Positions 7,491 through 15,109 of a DNA stretch of 46,215 bases are shown piece by piece (position 1 is the first letter of the stretch; each line of letters begins with the position of its first letter). Under the pieces are notes generated by a model, which did no database searches, had not been told where the DNA came from, and worked only from the letters and a program-made list of their open reading frames with translations. The DNA comes from Planctomycetales bacterium. Its GTDB lineage: Bacteria > Planctomycetota > Phycisphaerae > SM23-33. A program made the translations under genes and the position numbers. Where the stretch lies: assembly GCA_030612725.1 (NCBI GenBank), contig JAUWNJ010000025.1:1-46215 (forward strand). The letters run 5' to 3'.

Positions 7491-9136
7491 ACATGTTTTG
7501 CTATCAATGTGAGCAGACCGCCAAGGGTACGGGATGCACCGTCGCGGGCGTGTGTGGTAAGGACGCCGAAACGGCTGCGCTTCAGGACATGCTGGTAACC
7601 GTGGCCAAGAGGCTCGGCGCGTATTCGCATCGGCTAAGGCAACTCGGCGTAACCGACCGCCAGACGGACATTTTCATTGTCGAGGCGATGTTCACTACTG
7701 TTACCAACGTCAATTTCGACCCTGCCCGCCTGGAGCAATTGCTCCGCAAGGCGGCGAAAATCGCCGGCCCGCTCAAGAAGCAATACGAGCAGCAATGCAA
7801 ACAGGCCGGTAAGGAGCCTGAGAGTCTCTGCGGTGATGACTGCGGATTGGCGGATACCGTCGAAGGGATGATCGAACAGGGGCGGTCGTTCGGTATCGAC
7901 AAGCGGCTTGAAGACCCAGGCCCGGACGTTACCGGCTTGCAGGAACTGATAACATATAGTCTTAAAGGCTCGGCTGCTTACATCGACCACGCACAAATAC
8001 TCGGTATCGAGGACGAAGGCGTCTATGCCGGATTCAATGAAATGCTCAGTTACCTGGACGGAAATCCCACCGACGTCGGCGAACTGACGGCAATGGCGCT
8101 GAAGGCAGGCGAACTGAACCTGAAGGTCATGGAACTGCTCGACAAGGCCAACACCGACAGTTATGGCCACCCCGAACCGACGCAGGTTCGCGTAACGCCG
8201 GTGGCCGGCAAGTGCATCCTCGTTTCGGGCCACGACCTGAAAGACCTCGATGAATTGCTTATGCAAACCGCCGGCAAAGGCATTAACGTCTATACGCACG
8301 GCGAGATGCTGCCATGCCTGGCATATCCGGGACTGAAGAAATACGAACATCTCGTCGGCAACTACGGCGGGGCGTGGCAGGATCAGCGAAAGGAGTTCGA
8401 CGAGTTCCCAGGCGCTATCCTGATGACCACAAATTGCATCCAGAAACCCAAAGAAACTTACAAGGGCAGGATATTCACGACGGGTCTGGTCGCCTGGCCG
8501 GGGGTAAAGCACGTCATCGACAACAGGGATTTCTCGCCGGTTATCGACGCCGCCCTGGCCGCTGACGGCTTTGCCGAAGACGCGCCGGAAAAGACCATCA
8601 CTATCGGCTTTGCCCATAATGCGGTGCTTGGTGTGGCCGACAAAGTTATCGAGGCAGTCAAAGCCGGTAATATCCGGCACTTCTTCCTCATCGGTGGCTG
8701 CGACGGAGCGAAGCCCGGGCGGAATTATTACACCGAACTTGCCCAGGCCGTTCCGGATGATTGCGTGATTCTGACACTCGCCTGCGGGAAGTATCGCTTC
8801 AACAAACTCGAGTTCGGCGATATCGGCGGTATCCCGCGCTTGCTGGACTGTGGGCAGTGCAACGACGCATATTCAGCCATTCAGATAGCGGTCGCCCTGG
8901 CCGGGGCGTTCGACTGCGGCGTCAACGACCTGCCGCTCTCGATGGTTTTGAGTTGGTATGAGCAGAAGGCTATCTGCATCCTGCTGACGCTGCTGCACCT
9001 GGGCATTAAGGACATCCGCATCGGACCGACACTTCCTGCCTTCATAACCCCGCCGGTTCTGCAGGTGCTCGTGGATAAATTCAACATAATGCCGGTCTCA
9101 ACACCGGCTGAAGACCTCAAGGCGATGCTCGGATAG
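7487..9136 (+). CDS. hcp: Hybrid cluster protein (hydroxylamine/NO reductase)
   Basis: The 549-residue protein is a full-length Hcp. The N-terminal cluster motif is Cys5-x2-Cys8-x8-Cys17-x5-Cys23, the close spacing of class I enzymes from anaerobes. Later hybrid-cluster cysteines lie in TTNCIQKP, GGCDGAKPGRNYY, ILTLACGKYRFN and LLDCGQCNDAY. Hcp reduces nitric oxide (and hydroxylamine in vitro) and is part of the nitrosative stress response. Its position inside a PerR-headed operon, joined by an ATGA overlap to the thioredoxin gene, puts NO defence under the same switch as peroxide defence. No separate Hcr reductase is present; the rubredoxin system downstream could supply electrons (inference). 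Confidence 0.95.
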   Translation: MNMFCYQCEQTAKGTGCTVAGVCGKDAETAALQDMLVTVAKRLGAYSHRLRQLGVTDRQTDIFIVEAMFTTVTNVNFDPARLEQLLRKAAKIAGPLKKQYEQQCKQAGKEPESLCGDDCGLADTVEGMIEQGRSFGIDKRLEDPGPDVTGLQELITYSLKGSAAYIDHAQILGIEDEGVYAGFNEMLSYLDGNPTDVGELTAMALKAGELNLKVMELLDKANTDSYGHPEPTQVRVTPVAGKCILVSGHDLKDLDELLMQTAGKGINVYTHGEMLPCLAYPGLKKYEHLVGNYGGAWQDQRKEFDEFPGAILMTTNCIQKPKETYKGRIFTTGLVAWPGVKHVIDNRDFSPVIDAALAADGFAEDAPEKTITIGFAHNAVLGVADKVIEAVKAGNIRHFFLIGGCDGAKPGRNYYTELAQAVPDDCVILTLACGKYRFNKLEFGDIGGIPRLLDCGQCNDAYSAIQIAVALAGAFDCGVNDLPLSMVLSWYEQKAICILLTLLHLGIKDIRIGPTLPAFITPPVLQVLVDKFNIMPVSTPAEDLKAMLG

Positions 9137-9180
9137 GAAACATACGAATAACAAGGCGACGATTTTTAAGGAGAAACACA

Positions 9181-9873
9181 ATGTGTGAAAAGCAGGGACG
9201 AATGCCTCTGATTGGCGAAAAGGCCCCGTCGTTCAAGGCCGAAACCACCCAGGGAACGGTGAACTTCCCGGACGACTACAAGGGCAAGTGGGTGATTTTT
9301 TTCTCTCATCCTGCCGATTTCACCCCGGTATGCACGACGGAGTTTATGACGTTCGCGTCGATGCAGGATGAATTCAAGACGCTCAACGCCGAACTTCTGG
9401 GCCTGTCTATTGACGGCATATACAGCCACATAGCATGGTTGCGGACTATCAAGGAAAAGATCGAATACAAGGGCATGAAGGACGTCGAGGTAAATTTCCC
9501 CGTCATAAGCGACCTGACGATGGAAGTGGCCAACAAGTTCGGTATGATCCAGCCGGGTGAAAGCAACACGCAGGCGGTGCGTGCGGTTTTTGTCATCGAC
9601 CCGAAGGCCACCGTTCGGGCGGTTCTTTACTATCCGCTGAGCAACGGTCGGAATATGCAGGAAATCAAACGTCTGCTGATAGCGATGCAGCATTCCGACG
9701 AGCACGGAATCGCAACACCCGCAAACTGGCAGATTGGCGATGACGTCATTATCCCGCCTCCGGGATCGTGCGGAGCGGCTAAGGAGCGCGTCGAATCAGC
9801 CGGCGACGACGTGGAGTGCCTGGACTGGTTCCTCTGCCTGAAAAAATGCCCACATAAAGAGAAAGGAGTATGA
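9181..9873 (+). CDS. Peroxiredoxin, 1-Cys Prx6-like
   Basis: This 230-residue AhpC/TSA-family protein has the peroxidatic cysteine Cys51 in [10 protein letters not shown]. The Prx6-type C-terminal domain follows, with [13 protein letters not shown] and [11 protein letters not shown]. It would reduce H2O2 and organic peroxides to water and alcohols. Extra cysteines near the C-terminus ([15 protein letters not shown]) could resolve the sulfenic acid or be structural. GGAGAAACACA precedes the ATG. There is a 44-base gap after hcp, the largest in the operon, and the 3' end runs to within 2 bases of the desulfoferrodoxin start. Confidence 0.9.
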   Translation: MCEKQGRMPLIGEKAPSFKAETTQGTVNFPDDYKGKWVIFFSHPADFTPVCTTEFMTFASMQDEFKTLNAELLGLSIDGIYSHIAWLRTIKEKIEYKGMKDVEVNFPVISDLTMEVANKFGMIQPGESNTQAVRAVFVIDPKATVRAVLYYPLSNGRNMQEIKRLLIAMQHSDEHGIATPANWQIGDDVIIPPPGSCGAAKERVESAGDDVECLDWFLCLKKCPHKEKGV

Positions 9874-9875
9874 CC

Positions 9876-10253
9876 ATGACCGAGAAATTGCAGGTGTACA
9901 AATGTGAGATTTGCGGCAATATTGTTGAGATGCTCCACGAAGGCGCGGGGGAACTCGTCTGCTGCGGTCAGCCTATGGTATTGCAGGAAGAAAAGACCGA
10001 AGACGTAGCCACCGAAAAACACGTTCCGTGGATTCAGAAGACCGACGGGGGTATAAAGGTAACTGTCGGACAGGCGGCATTGCACCCGATGGAAGAAAAG
10101 CATTACATCGAGTGGATTGAGGTCATTGTGGACGGGAAGGCTTACCGTCAGTTCCTCTCGCCCGGTGATGCGCCCGAAGCGACCTTTGCCGTCTCCGGCG
10201 ATAACATCACCGCCCGCGAGTATTGCAACGTTCATGGCCTGTGGAAAGGATAA
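9876..10253 (+). CDS. dfx: Desulfoferrodoxin (superoxide reductase)
   Basis: The 125-residue two-domain desulfoferrodoxin starts with a desulforedoxin-like Fe(Cys)4 domain (YKCEICGN and LVCCGQPM). The catalytic neelaredoxin domain follows; its centre II ligands are visible as [19 protein letters not shown] and the final CNVHGLW. It reduces superoxide to H2O2 without making O2, taking electrons from rubredoxin. The H2O2 would then go to rubrerythrin and the peroxiredoxin of the same operon. I chose ATG 9876 over ATG 9870 because GGAG at 9865-9868 is 7 bases from the former and only one base from the latter. Confidence 0.95.
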   Translation: MTEKLQVYKCEICGNIVEMLHEGAGELVCCGQPMVLQEEKTEDVATEKHVPWIQKTDGGIKVTVGQAALHPMEEKHYIEWIEVIVDGKAYRQFLSPGDAPEATFAVSGDNITAREYCNVHGLWKG

Positions 10254-10258
10254 CGACA

Positions 10259-10735
10259 ATGATTACATTCAGCGCAGACGAGATTTTCGAAATTGCCGAG
10301 CAGATCGAGCGTAACGGCGCGAAGTTCTACCGCAAGGCCGCCGAATCGGCTGAAGGCGACAATAGCGACCTCCTGCTGCGACTGGCAAAGATGGAAGACG
10401 ATCACGAAAAAATCTTCGCCACAATGCGCGCCGAGTTCGCCAAGGCCGGCGGGACACCGGAGGTGTTCGACCCGGACAACCAGGCTACGCTTTACCTCCA
10501 AGCCGTCGCCGACGGGAAAATCTTCGGCCCCGACCCGTCCGAAAACCTCACGGGTGAGGAGTCCATAAAAGACATACTGACCGTAGCCATAGGCCTGGAA
10601 AAAGATTCCGTTATCTTCTACCAGAGCATGAAAGGCGCCATGTTAAAGGTCGTCGGCGCAATGGGGCTGGAAGGGATTATACAGGAAGAAATCGGGCACA
10701 TCCTTGATTTGAATCAACAGATGAAAGCACTTTAA
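10259..10735 (+). CDS. Ferritin-like diiron protein (rubrerythrin-related, no rubredoxin domain)
   Basis: The 158-residue protein is a four-helix ferritin-like protein. Diiron-type glutamate/histidine motifs are in EIAEQIERNGAKFYRKAAE, KMEDDHEKIF, AIGLEKDSVIFYQ and IQEEIGHIL. It lacks the C-terminal rubredoxin domain of classical rubrerythrin. It could be a peroxidase or iron-binding protein; the sequence does not decide. ATG 10259 has AAAGGA upstream and is 5 bases from the desulfoferrodoxin stop. It is the second ferritin-like gene of the operon, which suggests division of labour with Rbr. Confidence 0.85.
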   Translation: MITFSADEIFEIAEQIERNGAKFYRKAAESAEGDNSDLLLRLAKMEDDHEKIFATMRAEFAKAGGTPEVFDPDNQATLYLQAVADGKIFGPDPSENLTGEESIKDILTVAIGLEKDSVIFYQSMKGAMLKVVGAMGLEGIIQEEIGHILDLNQQMKAL

Positions 10736-10738
10736 GGG

Positions 10739-11944
10739 ATGACGACTAAAAACGTTTTTAACGCTGTCAAAGTAACCGACAACGTCTGGTGGGTCGGCGC
10801 TATCGACTGGGGCATCCGCGATTTCCACGGATACTCGACCAGGCGAGGCACGACGTACAATGCCTACTTAATCCTTGCCGATAAAATTACGCTTATCGAC
10901 ACGGTCAAGGCGCCGTTCAGGGACGAGCTGCTCGCGAGAATCGCATCTGTCGTCGAGCCGGGGAAAATAGACTACATCATCTCCAACCACGCCGAGATGG
11001 ACCACACCGGCTGTCTTCCTGACGTGATAGAGGCGGTCAAACCCGAAAAGGTCTTCGCCTCGGCGATGGGCGCAAAGGCGCTGGCGGAACATTTCGGTAT
11101 GGACTTGCAAATAACGACGGTCAAGGACGGCGAGAAACTCTCGCTGGGTAATCTGAACGTCTCCTTCGTCGAAACTCGAATGTGCCATTGGCCCGACAGC
11201 ATGGTTACATACCTGCACGAAGACGAATTGCTCTTCAGCCAGGACGCGTTCGGGATGCACCTCGCATCGTACGAACGCTTCGCCGACGAGATAGACGAGA
11301 CGATCCTCGACGTCGAGGCTGCGAAGTATTACGCCAACATCCTGCTGCCACTGTCATCTTTTGTCGCCAAAACGCTCGATAAAGCCGTCGGCCTGGGCGT
11401 GCCGTTCAGTATCATCGCGCCGGACCACGGACCCATCTGGCGGGCCGATCCGGGAAGGATAATCGAGTCATACGCCCGCTGGGCCCGGCAAAAGCGGACA
11501 AACAAAGCCATTGTCGTGTACGACACGATGTGGGGAAGCACTGCAATGATGGCCAGGGCAATCGGCGAGGGGCTTGCCTCCGGCGGGTCGGTCGTCAAAT
11601 TGATGCCGATGAGTTCGAGCCACCGCAGCGACGTAGCCACCGAAATCCTCGACGCCGGCGCGATTCTCGTCGGGTCGCCGACAATTAACAATTCACTCTT
11701 TCCAAGACTGGCCGACGTGTTGACTTACATCAGGGGTCTCAAGCCCAAAGGATTGGTCGGTGCGGCGTTCGGCTCCTTCGGATGGAGCGGCGAAGCCGTC
11801 AAGGACATCACCGCTTACCTGAATGACATGGGCGTCGAACCGGTCGGCGAGAGCGTGAAGGTCAAGTACGTTCCCGACGCGGCCTCGCTCGCCGAGTGCC
11901 GCCGGTTGGGTGAGATGGTGTCTCATAGGCTTGGAGATATGTGA
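10739..11944 (+). CDS. fprA: Flavodiiron protein FprA (A-type flavoprotein)
   Basis: This 401-residue flavodiiron protein reduces O2 to water or NO to N2O. The metallo-beta-lactamase-like domain carries the diiron ligands His84-x-Glu86-x-Asp88-His89 in [10 protein letters not shown], then [17 protein letters not shown] and [10 protein letters not shown]-terminal flavodoxin domain (from about 265) has the FMN loop [12 protein letters not shown] and [11 protein letters not shown]. It is a class A enzyme with no fused rubredoxin; the rubredoxin donor is encoded by the next gene, which starts within its stop codon (TGATG). In acetogens FprA is paired with Hrb in the same way. Confidence 0.95.
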   Translation: MTTKNVFNAVKVTDNVWWVGAIDWGIRDFHGYSTRRGTTYNAYLILADKITLIDTVKAPFRDELLARIASVVEPGKIDYIISNHAEMDHTGCLPDVIEAVKPEKVFASAMGAKALAEHFGMDLQITTVKDGEKLSLGNLNVSFVETRMCHWPDSMVTYLHEDELLFSQDAFGMHLASYERFADEIDETILDVEAAKYYANILLPLSSFVAKTLDKAVGLGVPFSIIAPDHGPIWRADPGRIIESYARWARQKRTNKAIVVYDTMWGSTAMMARAIGEGLASGGSVVKLMPMSSSHRSDVATEILDAGAILVGSPTINNSLFPRLADVLTYIRGLKPKGLVGAAFGSFGWSGEAVKDITAYLNDMGVEPVGESVKVKYVPDAASLAECRRLGEMVSHRLGDM

Positions 11945-12672
11945 TGACCGACAGCAACCTTTTGGAAAACCCCGAAGCGCTGTTCACCCTCGGCTACGGG
12001 CTTTACATCCTTACTTCGCGTAAGGACGATCGCCTCAACGGTCAGATATCGAACGCCCTCATGCAGGTAACCGACTCGCCGCCCCGTCTGGCAGCCGCCG
12101 TTAATAAAGACGCGCTGACGCATGATTTCATCAGTTACAGCGGCGTCTTTACCGTTAACGTATTGTCGGAATCGGCCCCAATGAGCCTGATCAGACTCTT
12201 CGGCTTTCAATCCGGAAGGGACAAGGACAAATTCTCGCAGGTTCCATTCGAGATTGGCCTCACCGGTTGTCCGATTGTTACAGACCACGTCGTTGCCTGC
12301 ATGGAGGCGCGGGTTGAAACGACGCTGGAGGGCGGCTCGCACACGGTTTTTATCGGTCAGGTTTCATCCGCCCGAATTATCAGTACCGGCAGGCCCATGA
12401 CCTACGCTTACTACAGAGAGGTTCTTCGTGGTAAAACCCCTCCGACAGCGCCGACCTACAGGGCTTCTTTGGCCGAAAGGCCGCCGAAGAAGATAAAGGA
12501 GACATCAAACATGGGAAAATACGTTTGCGACGTTTGTGGCTGGATATACGATCCCGAACTCGGTGATCCGGACAATGACGTACCTGCGGGCACATCCTTC
12601 GACGATCTGCCTGACGACTGGGTCTGTCCCGAATGCGGCGCAGGCAAGGATGAGTTTTCACCTGTGGAATAG
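11944..12672 (+). CDS. hrb: Flavin reductase-rubredoxin fusion (high-molecular-weight rubredoxin)
   Basis: The 242-residue protein joins an FMN-binding flavin-reductase-like domain (residues 1-165) to a complete rubredoxin (190-242). The first domain shows [20 protein letters not shown] and [11 protein letters not shown]; the rubredoxin has CDVCGW and CPECG. The known role of Hrb is to pass electrons from NAD(P)H to FprA and other rubredoxin-dependent reductases, so it is the natural feeder for the whole operon. The ATG at 11944 overlaps the FprA stop; a GTG one codon earlier is possible. The inter-domain linker contains a Shine-Dalgarno and ATG that could also give a free rubredoxin (see 12511). 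Confidence 0.9.
   Translation: MTDSNLLENPEALFTLGYGLYILTSRKDDRLNGQISNALMQVTDSPPRLAAAVNKDALTHDFISYSGVFTVNVLSESAPMSLIRLFGFQSGRDKDKFSQVPFEIGLTGCPIVTDHVVACMEARVETTLEGGSHTVFIGQVSSARIISTGRPMTYAYYREVLRGKTPPTAPTYRASLAERPPKKIKETSNMGKYVCDVCGWIYDPELGDPDNDVPAGTSFDDLPDDWVCPECGAGKDEFSPVE
12511..12672 (+). CDS. Possible free rubredoxin from an internal start within hrb
   Basis: AAGGAG at 12496-12501 is followed after 9 bases by ATG 12511, in frame with hrb. A ribosome starting here would make a complete 53-residue rubredoxin beginning [20 protein letters not shown], with both CxxCG knuckles. The residue before the domain is exactly where a stand-alone rubredoxin would start, so the fusion looks like two genes joined without losing the second gene's initiation signals. 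This is an inference from the site; no expression data are available. Confidence 0.45.
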   Translation: MGKYVCDVCGWIYDPELGDPDNDVPAGTSFDDLPDDWVCPECGAGKDEFSPVE

Positions 12673-12739
12673 ACTCACCGGGCAGGCAGGGAGAGTAAGA
12701 AGCGTTGGGCGGGTTGAACATCGTCGGCGGGCGATTTGG

Positions 12740-13213
12740 TTATCCGTCCATATCCGGGAACTCGTTGTCGATGTCCTCGCCCATTCCAAACTGCTGCTTC
12801 AGCAGGCTCTTCACTGCGGCGAACTGGTAGGAGAGGATGTCGCGTGTGGAAAGCATTCCCACGAGCAGTCCGTCTTCGATGATCGGGAGGTGGCGTATGC
12901 CGTGTTTCGCCATAATCTTCTGGGCTGAGGAGACCGAAGTCTGTAGGCTGATTGAGACGACGCCGTTTGTCATTACTTCTTTGACGAGCACGCCGGCGGG
13001 GTCTTTTGCTTCGGCAAGCACCTTGTTGAGCAGGTCCCGCTCGGTAATCATTCCGACAGCGACGCTGAGTTCGTCCATGACGATCAGACTTCCGACGTTG
13101 TGGTACCGCAGTTTCTTGCTCGCCTGAAGTACGTTTGCATCGGCTTTGATGGAAAGGACGCCGTGCCCTTCCTGGATAATGGCCGTTATTGGTTTGGCGA
13201 TTGTAGCTGGCAT
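12740..13213 (-). CDS. CBS-pair domain protein
   Basis: This 157-residue protein consists of two CBS domains. The first includes NVGSLIVMDELSVAVGMITE; the second includes HGIRHLPIIEDGLLVGMLST. CBS pairs bind adenine nucleotides or other ligands and usually regulate a partner. No output domain is fused here, so this is a free-standing sensor of unknown partner. ATG 13213 is chosen because AGGGAGA lies about 7 bases upstream; an earlier in-frame start has no such signal. The gene converges on hrb with 67 bases between the stops and no clear terminator. A histidine-kinase remnant lies upstream on the same strand. Confidence 0.85.
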   Translation of the reverse strand: MPATIAKPITAIIQEGHGVLSIKADANVLQASKKLRYHNVGSLIVMDELSVAVGMITERDLLNKVLAEAKDPAGVLVKEVMTNGVVSISLQTSVSSAQKIMAKHGIRHLPIIEDGLLVGMLSTRDILSYQFAAVKSLLKQQFGMGEDIDNEFPDMDG

Positions 13214-13298
13214 TAGTGGTATTCTCCCTGTGTTTGCAGTCAACAGTTCGTTACAACAGCGTCAAACCTCGTCGTCCATAAACGGGATTCGCTTGTTA

Positions 13299-13470
13299 TT
13301 ATGCGGCATTGGCTGCTTCCTTTACCTTGTTATCTTCGGCCATTTCCGACGATATAATCGGTAGTCGGATGATAAAAGTTGTTCCCTCTCCCGACTGCGC
13401 GGCGAAGTCAATCGAACGGCCATGTTTTGTCCGGTATTCCGTCGCCGGTATCGCCGACGTTGACAATTTG
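13299..13470 (-). pseudogene. Histidine-kinase ATPase-domain remnant (frameshifted)
   Basis: Reading the minus strand, one frame gives QIVNVGDTGDGIPDK, which resembles the kinase G1 box (V-x-DTGxGIPxE). The overlapping frame then continues as KHGRSIDFAAQSGEGTTFII-RLPI, the usual end of a histidine kinase (HGG-I-x-x-x-S-x-GxGTTF-LP). The F/G2 boxes that should lie between are missing. The likeliest reading is a kinase C-terminus with an internal deletion and a frameshift. The G1-like part is also part of the small membrane protein frame at 13408-13650, so one of the two readings may be chance. Confidence 0.5.
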
Positions 13471-13650
13471 GTTGCCTGGATTACTGCCGTTGCCATTATC
13501 AGCAGACAGCGCAGTCGTCGCCAATATCAGCAGAAGTGTAAGGCAGATGACGGCACAGATTGTCCTGATGATATTGCGAGGGCTGTGCGTATCGTTCTCG
13601 TTATCGCCCAGGATCGTGTCGGGTCCATGAAATCCGGTCTCCGTCTCCAT
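13408..13650 (-). CDS. Small membrane protein, unknown; possibly truncated by deletion
   Basis: This 80-codon frame has an excellent AAAGGAGG 6 bases before its ATG. It encodes a hydrophilic N-terminus, one membrane helix or signal anchor (about residues 31-48, TICAVICLTLLLILATTALS) and a short Asn/Gly-rich tail ending in WPFD. I do not recognise a family. The tail overlaps sequence that in another frame encodes a histidine-kinase C-terminus, so this may be the 5' end of a membrane-bound sensor kinase whose middle was deleted. Alternatively it is a real small exported protein. Confidence 0.45.
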   Translation of the reverse strand: METETGFHGPDTILGDNENDTHSPRNIIRTICAVICLTLLLILATTALSADNGNGSNPGNQIVNVGDTGDGIPDKTWPFD

Positions 13651-13805
13651 TTGAAGCCTCCTTTCGCTCGGTACGCCGGCGGATGCACCCGCTGTGAAAG
13701 CGTGTGCGACGGCGAAAAACGTACGTGGCGAACTAAACTTTTACCCCCGGACCCTTCGTCGGTTATCGGTAGGCGGCAACAGCGTCTTGAATATCACGCG
13801 ATATG

Positions 13806-15035
13806 TTATTTGTGCTTCCGGCGGTATATTTCGAGTGCGGACGGGAACGGTTTGAGGATGCGTTCGAAACTGCCGAGCGAATACGCGATGGTCAGTCCGT
13901 AGTTCGAGATCGGAACGCCGGCGTTTTGGCATCGCATGATGCGCGAGAGCATTTCACGACGGTTCCACATGCACCCGCCGCAATGAATGACCATCCGGTA
14001 GTCCGACGGGTCGTCGGGAAAATCATGCCCCTGAACGTGAGAGAAACGCAGGTCGCCGCCGACGTACTGCTTCAACCATTTGGGTATTTTCACACGCCCG
14101 ATGTCGTCTTCGATCGGATGGTGCGAGCAGGATTCCGCCACGAGAATATGATCCCCCGGCTTGAGGTCTTCGATGGCTAGCGTTCCTCGGACGAACTCGT
14201 CCAGGTCGCCCTTGAAACGGGCGAAAAGGATGGAAAAACTCGTCAACGGAACGTCTTCGGGCGTAGCGGCAGCGACCTTGTCGAATGCCTGCGAATCGGT
14301 AACGACCAGGGAAGGGGGGCGGTTGAGGCGGTCCAATGCCTCGGACAGCCTGTTATCCTTGACGACGATGCAATACTGCTCGGCATCGAGTATGTCGCGG
14401 ATGGTCTGGACCTGTGGCAGGATAATCCTTCCTTTCGGCGCTTCCAGATCAATCGGGACGACCAGCACGATGAGTTCGCCCTTCGGGACGAGGTCGCCGA
14501 CGATTGACGGGGTGTTGATAAACTCGTCGGGCGTAGCCTTGATAAGGGCCTCTCGCAAATCGAGGATGCCTTTGCCTTCGGTGGCGACGGTGTGGACCGG
14601 CAGGACTTTTTCGTCGGTAAGTCGTTTGACCAGGGCCTGGTCCGGTTCGGCGATGTCGGACTTGTTGAAGATGACGATTGCGGGGATTTTTCGCTTTTCG
14701 AGTTCGTGGAGTATTTTCTGCTCAAATTCACCCCATTGCCCGGCATCGACGACGATCACGCCGACGTCCGTGCGGTCGAATATCAGGCGGGTCTTGGCCA
14801 CTCGCAATTCGCCGAGCGCGCCGGTGTCGTCGATACCGGCAGTGTCTATGAACAGCACAGGCCCGATCGGCAGCAGTTCCATCGGCTTTTCAACCGGGTC
14901 GGTGGTGGTTCCGGCTACGTGCGAGACAATCGAAACGCTCTGACGAGTCATCGCGTTGAGCACGGAAGATTTACCGACGTTCCGCCGTCCGAACAAACCA
15001 ATATGAAGCCTGAAACCTTTGGGTGTTTTTTGCAT
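13806..15035 (-). CDS. hydF: [FeFe]-hydrogenase maturation GTPase HydF
   Basis: The 409-residue HydF carries an N-terminal GTPase domain (P-loop GLFGRRNVGKSS, switch AGTTTDPV, DTAG, NKSD) and a C-terminal Fe-S domain. The cluster ligands are in ESCSHHP and VIHCGGCMW (Cys-x-His...His-Cys-x2-Cys). HydF is the scaffold on which HydE and HydG build the 2Fe subcluster before transfer to HydA. ATG 15035 follows GGGA by 7 bases; an in-frame TTG at 15047 is less likely. It is the last gene of the hydrogenase operon, and a stem-loop repeat separates it from hydG. Confidence 0.95.
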   Translation of the reverse strand: MQKTPKGFRLHIGLFGRRNVGKSSVLNAMTRQSVSIVSHVAGTTTDPVEKPMELLPIGPVLFIDTAGIDDTGALGELRVAKTRLIFDRTDVGVIVVDAGQWGEFEQKILHELEKRKIPAIVIFNKSDIAEPDQALVKRLTDEKVLPVHTVATEGKGILDLREALIKATPDEFINTPSIVGDLVPKGELIVLVVPIDLEAPKGRIILPQVQTIRDILDAEQYCIVVKDNRLSEALDRLNRPPSLVVTDSQAFDKVAAATPEDVPLTSFSILFARFKGDLDEFVRGTLAIEDLKPGDHILVAESCSHHPIEDDIGRVKIPKWLKQYVGGDLRFSHVQGHDFPDDPSDYRMVIHCGGCMWNRREMLSRIMRCQNAGVPISNYGLTIAYSLGSFERILKPFPSALEIYRRKHK

Positions 15036-15048
15036 ATATTTTCCCAAC

Positions 15049-15105
15049 GTAACATGGGCGTCTCGCCCATGTTTTCTTTGTTCACGGGCGAGACGCCCGT
15101 GTTAC
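15049..15105. repeat. Inverted-repeat element between hydG and hydF
   Basis: Two 23-base arms (15049-15071 and 15083-15105) are inverted copies with two mismatches, separated by 11 bases. Each arm itself contains the near-palindrome GGGCGTCTCGCCC. Related sequence recurs at about 31926-31970 and inside the MITE at 44625-44754. In the transcript it would form a strong hairpin in the hydG-hydF gap. It lacks a T-tract, so a processing or attenuation role is more likely than full termination. Confidence 0.8.
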
Positions 15106-15109
15106 GGTT

